Positions 56,001 to 64,000 of a DNA stretch of 64,000 nucleotides are shown here, one piece after another. A program made the translations under genes and the position numbers. The stretch is taken from positions 12,325,001 through 12,389,000 of the forward strand of contig OZ022502.1 in assembly GCA_963989385.1 (NCBI GenBank), in the 5' to 3' direction. Below the pieces are notes generated by a model. That model was not told where the DNA came from and searched no databases. It saw only the letters and a list, made by a program, of their open reading frames with translations. The DNA comes from Ctena decussata (lineage: Eukaryota; Mollusca; Bivalvia; Lucinida; Lucinidae). How positions within the stretch are numbered: the stretch's first letter is position 1; every line of letters begins with the position of its first letter.

Positions 56001-57775
56001 AACCATTTCTTGAAGTTTTCGGAACTAAGTCACTTTTGTGCATTTATTTCACATATAACAAAATTCTATCGGAGAAATAAGAAGTGTAATTAAGTTGGTT
56101 TGCAAATATTTCCAACAAACAAGACAGTTTCGACACTTGCGATAAGTTTCAGATGTAATGCCATGGTGGACCACATTACCCCAAATGGAATTTCAACATT
56201 GTAATTTTGGGTGGACCATATTACCCCAAACAGGCCAATGTACTATGACATATAAAAAAACAACAATGAATTTTCAATTCTCTTTCCAAACAAATGATTG
56301 TTTCTAACAGCTTCGAGGGGGATTTTGTTGATATTTAGATATTTACCTCGCAAAAATTTCGACAGCTACATAGAATGAGCTCATTTAATCGGAACATCTT
56401 GTCTTTTTTATATCGGCACGTTTTTAAACAGAAAAAATCAGGTAGGGTCCCCCTATATAAAAGGCATGTAAAAATATTATTCTTTGAGACGGATTTCAAA
56501 ACTTGTGTTGGAAAGCGAAAGTGACACAAATATTTTAGTATGGATATAGTTTGATTTTAGTATCCTCTTGGCATTAAAATTATTTGTTTTATTCCCTGTG
56601 GACCATATTCCCTCACGGACCATATTCCCCCAAATTTTCTTATATTTATACCAAGTTTCGCGAATATCTCAAATATTTTTAGAGTTAAGGGGCGCATACG
56701 ATTTCCATACTTGAATGAACAAAGTGGCATTTTTCCGGAAAAAATGTCGGTGGAGTTACAGTTCTTGTTCTCTTCGTCTGATGTTACTTTAATTCGTACC
56801 AAGTTTAGGGCAATATCTCAAACGGTTTGAGTTATGGAGCAGACACGATTTGTGTTGGACAGACGGACGGGCGGACAGATAATTTTGGGAAAACATTAAG
56901 TCTCCCCTGGAAGCGGATGGGGGTGGAGGGGAGGGGTGGGGGGGGGGGGGGGACGTAATTTACCAAGAAGCATAATTCCTTATAAGTGCAGATAAACTTA
57001 CTGTTCTTGTTCTCTGTGCATTGTCTGATAGACCTTTTTAGTTGTATACATTATGATTTTCAAGTTATAGAGTGGGCACTAAGTCCATACTAAAAATTAC
57101 AAAAAGGGGCAAAATTCCATAAAAATGTAGGTGACGTTATGGTTCATAATCTCTGCATATCCAATTATAATGCTTAATTCCTAACAAGTTTCGCAAAAAT
57201 ATCTCAGAGGGTTTCGGAATCATGAAGCGGACACAATTACGGGCATAACTCCGTAAAAATGTAGGCAGAGTTATGTTTTTGTTCTCTCGGCACATTGTCT
57301 GATAAAGCTTTATAAACATCTTTTACAGTTTAAAAGTTAAAGAGCAGACACGATTTCCATACTAACAATTACGACGGGGCATAATTCTGTAAATAATGTA
57401 GATGTAGTTATGGTTTTTATTCACTGCACATTGTCTGATAATGAAGTATATTTGTACAGTGTTCTGCGAAAATATCTCAAAAGGTTTCAGAGTTATGGAA
57501 CGGACATGATTTCAATACAAAAATTTACAAAAGGACATAATTCTGTATAAAATATAGATGGGGTATGGTACTTGTTTTCTGCGCAACGTGTGGTAATGAT
57601 TTATATTTGTACCAAGTTTTGTGAAAATATCTTAAAGAGTTTCAGAGTTACTGAGCGGACACAATTTGTGACGATCAAACAGACGGACGGAAAGACAGAC
57701 AGACAAACAAACTATGGGAAAAACGATATGTCTTCCCAAGATGGGGAAAGGCATAAAAAAGCTCTTGCGATCACG
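53032..57775 (+). mobile_element. Array region, AAAGGGGCATAATTC units of about 150-160 bp
   Basis: Units share AAAGGGGCATAATTCC, a GTAGATGGAGTTA-like block, CACATTGTCTGATAATG, TATTTGTACCAAGTTT and GAGCGGACACGATTTCCAT. Internal terminus-like hairpins plus microsatellites occur at about 55296-55416 (TATGCCCCCC..GGGGGCATA), 56860-56955 and 57680-57760. Several elements have probably fused or nested. It includes the duplication copies and an insertion at 55807-56639. Confidence 0.8.
55807..56639. mobile_element. 833-bp insertion with TTGGGG/ATTTGG ends
   Basis: AAGTTGGGGAAATTTGGACC at the left is mirrored by GGACCATATTCCCCCAAATT at the right, and the array resumes on both sides. The interior repeats TGGACCACATTACCCC-type motifs near 56165 and 56210. 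Exact target duplication is uncertain (ATA or TATA). Confidence 0.65.
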
Positions 57776-58893
57776 TGATGACGTAATTTTCTCATTCGCG
57801 CACAATCGATTTTGTGTGGACCAATCATACGATTTCGATCGCGAGCGATTATCACAGATTTGTTCTATTTGTTTTTAAATATATTTTAAAGCAATGTTAT
57901 ACCCTAAATGTCAGTTTGGACTGTCTTCAATCTGCCCATGAAATATTTTATGATTTGTTTAATCAATTTTAGCAAGGGAGTTAATTTTTAAGCATTCTGA
58001 TGGTGTGACGGTTTGGGCTGTCACATTAACACGCACATGGTTCTTTATGACGTCATCTATGAACGATCCCCCTCTCTCCTATTCTCTCTCCCCTCTCCCC
58101 CTCCCCCCCCCCCCCCCCCCCCCATTTTTTAAATTGACAAACGCCTTTGTTGTTGTTGTTAGAGGTGCCGAATCGTTTAGACCTCTATAATAAAATACCA
58201 CCAGATTCAAATACGATTTGGTATCATACTAAATTACCTAATATCATATTAACATTTGTACATGGTATAAATTGTTTTTGTATCTTGTTAGATTAAGGTC
58301 ATACTAAATTAACATGGTACCCTGCTACTATAGTTATTGTATTGGAATCTCATTAGAAATGTAGAAGAATGCCTAATATCAATAGAATCACGTTAATTTT
58401 TAAACCAAACAAAAGTCGCTCAGTCAATCTATGAATCAATCAAAATGATTAAGTTGCAAGCTCAATCAGAAAACAGTATCATTGCTGAATAAATGAAATA
58501 TCATACTGAAATCTAGTAGTGTAAAAATCATAAAGTGCCATGCTTGTTTGAGACTAATACAGTATTATGTTAAACCGAATAAAGCATGATACCATATATT
58601 AATTTCACGTGCTTCTGTAATACAGTATCATGCTGAATTCGTATTAGCATAAAACATCATTCACATGTATAACAATAACACAGCTATATTAAACGTATTT
58701 TGTCAAGTCACAATAACATTTCTACATTACCGGACCTTTCTGGGTAGTATACAATTTGGTCATAATTCGAAGGTGTATTATTTTAAACGAATATGGTTGA
58801 AAGAAAAACTGAAATCGGAAAAAAAAATATCAATCAAAATGAATTCAGGCATACAAAAATTTCGAATATGCAATAAAACTAAGAAGTGATCAC
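57776..58893. other. Intergenic with poly-C and degenerate ATCATACT repeats
   Basis: A CT-rich to poly-C tract lies at about 58073-58123. From 58190 to 58660 short variants of GTATCATACTAAATTA recur irregularly. No gene. Confidence 0.5.
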
Positions 58894-58957
58894 AGTATCA
58901 TATATTCTTATTGTAGCACCATGCATTCATGATGCTACAATAAGAATGTATGATACT
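58894..58957. repeat. Palindrome with 25-bp arms
   Basis: AGTATCATATATTCTTATTG / CAATAAGAATGTATGATACT are inverted repeats with one mismatch around ATGCATTCAT. The motif resembles the ATCATACT repeats upstream, so it may be the end of that family. Confidence 0.85.
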
Positions 58958-59000
58958 TTGATCAGTTCTTAATTATATTCCGTTTAAAAAAGGTTAAAAA

Positions 59001-59073
59001 TCCGTTTAGAAAGTTAAATGATTTCAATATTTATCATAGTACTTATTGAAATAATTTAACTTTTCTAAGCGGA
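59001..59073. repeat. Imperfect palindrome
   Basis: TCCGTTTAGAAAGTTAAATG pairs with ATTTAACTTTTCTAAGCGGA; the inner TTTCAATA/TATTGAAA pair also matches. Confidence 0.8.
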
Positions 59074-59753
59074 CCCGCGCGCCTAGCAACTTCCTTGTCA
59101 AATTGTCAAAGCATAAACGACCTAAATTTTGTCAATAAACAGATTATTTTCAATCAATTAAAGCAATAAACAATCATAAATATCGGATTATCATACCATT
59201 CGCTGTTCTTCAGTTGTTGATGTTATTTGTGTCACGGATTATCATAGAATGAAATGACAGACTTCGTCTCCTCACTAATCCAGTAGGTTGGTCCATTTTC
59301 TTTTCTCGGTTAAGCCGTGCATTCTGCCTTTGAAGTTGGCCGGCCGGCCGAAGCCATCTCTTTGAAGTCATGAACTTTCTGAAATGGACTCGTCCAATAA
59401 AGTGTCAATTAGACAAGTGTGAAATTACGTAAAAGACGGGCGGCAATGCAATTATTCTGATTGCTTATATGTGGCACGCATGGGTGCATCTTTAATTGGC
59501 GATTGGAAAATTGAACTGCATGCACGTGACTGCATGACGCAACAAAAGGGGCTTAACGCAAGGTTCAGACCTGTCTGCGCATTTGTGCAGCCTGTTCATA
59601 GTTTTTGCTGGTCACTTACAATAAGTGTAGACCTTGAGGAATCTATAGATACAAAATGGAGGCAGTAGCTACACTGCACGGGTGTATATACGGCTTGGAT
59701 CGAGACTGTTTATTACTACCATAAACTCCTTTGTCGCATGACACGGCTCATTT

Positions 59754-59982
59754 GAGCCGCTACACGACACAACCAACAAATGGGCATGTGCGCCACGCGA
59801 ATACTCAGATCAGCCTGGGCATCCACCCTGCTAGGTCAGAGTCTTTGCTATGCGCATAGAGGGAAGCTAAAGGTCTGTGCTACCTGCATGCCGACATTTA
59901 AGAGTCTGGTGAGACTGGGCGGATGCCTAGGCTGATCTGAGTCTTGGCTTGCCAGTTTGCTGTTTTCCTCGTGTCGGGGCTT
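59754..59982. mobile_element. MITE family 1, copy 8, preceded by a solo end
   Basis: About 229 bp from GAGCCGCTACACGAC to CTCGTGTCGGGGCT, with ATTT flanks. Just before it, 59730-59749 (TGTCGCATGACACGGCTC) reads as the right end of another family 1 copy, sharing the ATTT at 59750-59753. Confidence 0.8.
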
Positions 59983-61762
59983 ATTTACAATTCGTGATGA
60001 CAATTAGGAGAAATGTAAAAAACATCAAGAGAAAACGTCTTTTAATATAATGCGTACAACGGATTCGCACAGTCTGGTTAATAATTTAATTAGGTGTATT
60101 GACCTCGTATTCTGCAAAACTCTGATCACGGTGCAAAATTGTAGTACGAGGGATGTTCAGAAAGTTCTGATCGTGATGTCATATTTTGATAAGCATCATA
60201 AATACAGAACTTCTGATAGCGAAACGTTATAAAGCTGTAATATGTCAGGACAACTGTGCAAACGCAGTGTATATTTTCTAAAGGACATATTTTTGAACGT
60301 CTTTGAAAGAGGTATACCCTACAGCCACTGTGAATTTTTACTTTAAAAGGTCATAGTTCACATATAAGCAGTCTTTAATTTTTTTTCGTCATGGCTACCT
60401 TAACACAAACCCTAGGCACCCGTGTCCTGTAAATATCGCAGAAATTAGATTTAATCTATGTTCCATACTGCCCCTTGAATTTGGATTATCTGTATTTTAT
60501 GTGGTAGCAAATTCCCCCTGTCTGCTAAAGTCATCATTTTTTTGAACGAAAACAAATGCTTTAGCATTCAAAATCTTGTCAGGAAAACCTTTTGCATGAC
60601 CCAATTCGAAATAATTAAAATTAATGTAAAAACGAAGTTGTCACAGCCTCAGAAAATGACGTTGACGTCGATTTCAGAAACGTCATTAGAACTGCGCATT
60701 GCCTTGCAAGGAATGAATTGGAAACGTTCTGTTCAATTCTCGTATCGACGTTACCCAAGTGGCTCAACGGTACGTAACCATAGTTGCACACACCTGGATT
60801 GGAAACGTTCGCTACCCCTCTAATTTATAAAGGATATTGACGGCAACGACTGACAAACAGCTGACGAAAATTCATTTTGTATTTACTCCAACTCCATATT
60901 CTCGCGGCAATCATATTCTCGCGGTAGTGCTTTATAAAAACCCTCAGACACACATGTCTCCTTATTTTTATATGGTCTTTCAGGCTTCAGGAACACAAAG
61001 TATAAAAACACATAAGATTTCAGTTCTGTCTCTTTTTGAAGATTCTGTGACTTCTTAAAGCCAAAGTAGTGAAAAAACACCAAAGGTGGCAACAAGGAAC
61101 ACCCCAGGATGATAAAAGTGGCAATAAAATAGAAAATAATTGTCCGATCATGTTAGTTCTTGCTTTGTTTGATCTAAGTATGTTTATACTCAACATTTTA
61201 AATAAGGAAATATTTCTGCTTGCATTTAATCTGCTTATGTTGAGGCAGATATCCATATACCGTGAGAATATGGAGTCGGTATTTCTGCCTAACCACTTTG
61301 GGGTCTACTGTGTGCTCATGAAAATATGACACTCACCAGAAGGTAGAAAACACAAAAATGCCTTGAGCGTTAAGATGAAATACTAGAGGGCTCAACTACA
61401 TATAGTATGTTGAATTGTTGGTCCTCCTTATTTGGTCAGGCTTGCTTGTATCTTAAGTACCGTGAGAATAGGGAGTGCCAGTCTACCATTTTTTTTACTT
61501 GAATGACACACTGAAAATAAATTCACATATGACTTTAACCCAGTGGTATGACTGGGGCCTTATAAAACGCGTTGTACCTCAATAAGAAAATGTATCTTTG
61601 TATAGTGTTTGGTATCACTGTAAAGGCAAAATGTAGTGCTTTCAATACTTGCAAAGAAATTGCCCCCAGCATGCCGCTAAACAAAGTTATTCGGCGAGAA
61701 CCAGAACTTTCTGAACAACCCTCGTATGTGCAGTTCGTAAATGTTAAGCAGTTTGCATGTGG
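59983..61762. other. Unique sequence, no gene supported
   Basis: Several frames of 60-95 codons exist (for example 60542-60823), but none has a recognisable domain, good codon pattern or paired splice sites. GTGAGAATA.GGAGT occurs twice (61262 and 61462). Confidence 0.4.
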
Positions 61763-62391
<629 letters not shown>

Positions 62392-62995
62392 AAAACAAAG
62401 TTATAAAACAGCAGTAAACGCAGGTTGAGTTTTTTTTTCAACATACCAAAACTTCTTGATGCATTTGTTCCTTGGTTGCCTAAAATCTCAAAGTCAAGAA
62501 AATCGCGAAGGTTTTGGCTGTAAATGCATGGTGTCTTCAAAACATGAAAGAATAATTCTATTTGAAGATAATTACTCCGAATCAACTTCAAGAAAACAAA
62601 TAATAAGGCTATTCGATAAAAGCAAAAGGTTATTAAAACCATGCACAAAAAAACTAAGTAAACCCAGAAAGTGTGTCTATGACATTCAACAGGAGCAGTG
62701 TCAAGGTATTCATTTTCTGATAGCTCTAAATGACAAATTTTATTCTGAGTTATCTCGCGATACCAAAGCCAGGAGACAACAAGAGAGGTTTTTTTTTTTA
62801 TCTTCACCAGGCAGGGATCCAGACCACCAGTACTGGTGGGGCCCTGGATAACTGGTGGGGCTCTGAATGACTGGTGGGGCTGGGAGGTTCCGAGATATGT
62901 GTGGGGAGAGGGGGGGATTTGGGACTGAAATTATATGACATAATAAGGGCTCAATTTCATGAGAATTTTTGCTAATGTCTTTTTTGCCTAGAAAA
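62392..62995. other. Flank with repeat similar to 49560-49690
   Basis: 62805-62940 (GGATCCAGACCACCAGTACT, CTGGTGGGGCTCTGA) is the inverted counterpart of the repeat at 49555-49690. The part 62392-62800 has open frames on both strands but no recognisable family. Confidence 0.5.
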
Positions 62996-63060
62996 ATATG
63001 TTGTGATATCTCATTAGAATCGCCTCGCCAAGGCGATTCTAATGAGATGTCACAACATAT
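62996..63060. repeat. Palindrome family 4, copy 3 (30-bp arms)
   Basis: Arms 62996-63025 and 63031-63060 (ATATGTTGTGATATCTCATT / AATGAGATGTCACAACATAT outer parts, GAATCGCCT/AGGCGATTC inner) pair with one mismatch around CGCCA. Confidence 0.92.
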
Positions 63061-63148
63061 TTTATACTCTAACCAGGCCCAGGTGGCGGGGCTCAAGCCC
63101 CAAAAACCACCCCCTGGATCCGGGGTTGTTCACCTGCCTATTAACCTT

Positions 63149-63386
63149 GAGCCGCGAGACGACAAAACCAACAAAGTGGCATATGCGCCCAGCGAAGTTT
63201 CAAGTCAGCCTGGGTATCCACGCAGTCAGACCGGTGTCTTCGCTGTCGCCATGGACGTAGCTTGGATCCTTAGCTACCCTTTAAGCGAACGGTAAAGACT
63301 CTCATCAGACTGGGCGGATGCCCAGGCTGATCTGAGTTATCGCTGGGCCCACATGCCACTTTGTTGGTTTTATCATGTCGCGGCTC
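63149..63386. mobile_element. MITE family 1, copy 9
   Basis: 238 bp from GAGCCGCGAGACGAC to ATCATGTCGCGGCTC with the standard inner blocks. No clear target duplication (CCTT / ATTA). Confidence 0.85.
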
Positions 63387-63612
63387 ATTAATGGAAGCTG
63401 CACTATCATTCTTTAGCTGTGATTTAAATAAATGTACGGTAACCAGCTGATAAATTAGAAATGAGAATAGTCATTATCAACAAAGCTGGGCTGAGGACAG
63501 ATCGATACCTCATATGGGATATCCGATGACAGTTCGATACTGCAGTGACACATCTATAAGGCGGAGGCTAAAATTTCTCACCTTCATTATTTTTAGTATC
63601 GATCCCAGGTGA

Positions 63613-63960
63613 TGCAGCTGCTGCTCACGGCGGATCCACAGGAATAACAGAGTGATTTTGGGCGAGTCAGAAAACGTGACAAAAGCGAGCTTAAGCGAAC
63701 TACCTAATTTAGATCCAAGCTGTTTGCGAATTCAACCGTTTTCATTTTCATTTAATGATAATAATAATAATAATAATAACCAAAATGAAAGCGACATACA
63801 AATATCGAAGCACGCCATGATGGCACAGGAAATACCAAAGACTCAGCTTAATCATTTACATGGACTCCATACTATCCTACGTAAAAATTCTAAAAAGTGT
63901 GACAACGACATAATTACTAAATTTTTCCTAAAATGGGACGGTTTGGTTTCTACAATGTAG
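63613..63960 (+). CDS. Hypothetical ORF at window edge, no recognised family
   Basis: An open frame of about 115 codons runs from after a stop at 63610 to a TAG at 63958-63960. There is no ATG near its start, so it would have to be a terminal exon. It contains an Asn run encoded by an AAT microsatellite (about 63757-63780) and ends HTILRKNSKKCDNDIITKFF.. The composition looks more protein-like than neighbouring ORFs, but I recognise no domain and no strong acceptor. Confidence 0.18.
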   Translation, partial: CSCCSRRIHRNNRVILGESENVTKASLSELPNLDPSCLRIQPFSFSFNDNNNNNNNQNESDIQISKHAMMAQEIPKTQLNHLHGLHTILRKNSKKCDNDIITKFFLKWDGLVSTM

Positions 63961-64000
63961 TAGTGCGTCGTAAAATATGCAGATGGAGTGACAATCCGTG

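Noticed and set aside
62456..62851. 131-codon plus-strand frame and 142-codon minus-strand frame
   Set aside because: They overlap antisense, both run into dispersed repeats, and neither has a recognised motif.

Overview
This window is eukaryotic nuclear DNA. It has split genes with GT-AG introns, tRNA-derived SINEs, many palindromic MITEs and long tandem arrays with about 145-460 bp units. Together with the proteins, this points to a bivalve mollusc, possibly a clam; that taxonomic call is inference from repeat style, not from a diagnostic locus. No bacterial gene, CRISPR array or intact transposase was seen.

Two genes are well supported. (1) The 3' third of a carnitine O-palmitoyltransferase 1 (CPT1) gene is on the + strand. 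Six in-phase exons run from 3422 to a stop at 15042. Upstream exons, including the catalytic-histidine region, lie before the window. (2) A complete 785-residue coding exon for a divergent forkhead (FOX) transcription factor is on the - strand at 27319-29676, with a splice acceptor 17 bases before its ATG. The two genes are convergent, with about 12 kb of repeat-rich DNA between them. A possible 52-bp minus-strand exon (47024-47075) and a possible ORF at the right edge (63613-63960) are weak candidates.

Region by region: 1-3421 is CPT1 intron with a triple-arm palindrome and a tandem array. 3422-8210 holds five CPT1 exons. 8211-14973 is one large intron filled by two array-bearing elements, 9090-10582 and 11166-14962. 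The second ends 11 bases before the acceptor of the last CPT1 exon. 15043-27318 is intergenic, with another array element, an hAT-like element with an 8-bp target duplication, SINEs, MITEs and a minisatellite. 29695-64000 is almost wholly repeats: array elements at 30450-31760, 32304-34100, 34720-39180, 41182-42006, 42701-45340, 45379-46841, 47835-48720 and 53032-57775; a nested insertion complex at 49697-54415; and a roughly 630-bp TCTA microsatellite.

The most striking theme is that many elements, from several sequence-unrelated families, share one plan: a short terminal hairpin or inverted repeat, a neighbouring GTCC/GGAC microsatellite, then a tandem array. Several arrays repeat consensus-like transcription-factor motifs in every unit: nuclear-receptor half-sites in the CPT1 intron, RFX X-boxes at 45379-46841, and CArG plus YY1-like plus E-box clusters at 32-45 kb. 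The architecture resembles tandem-repeat MITE/Helentron-type elements known from bivalves. The motif payload and its position inside and next to genes deserve testing.
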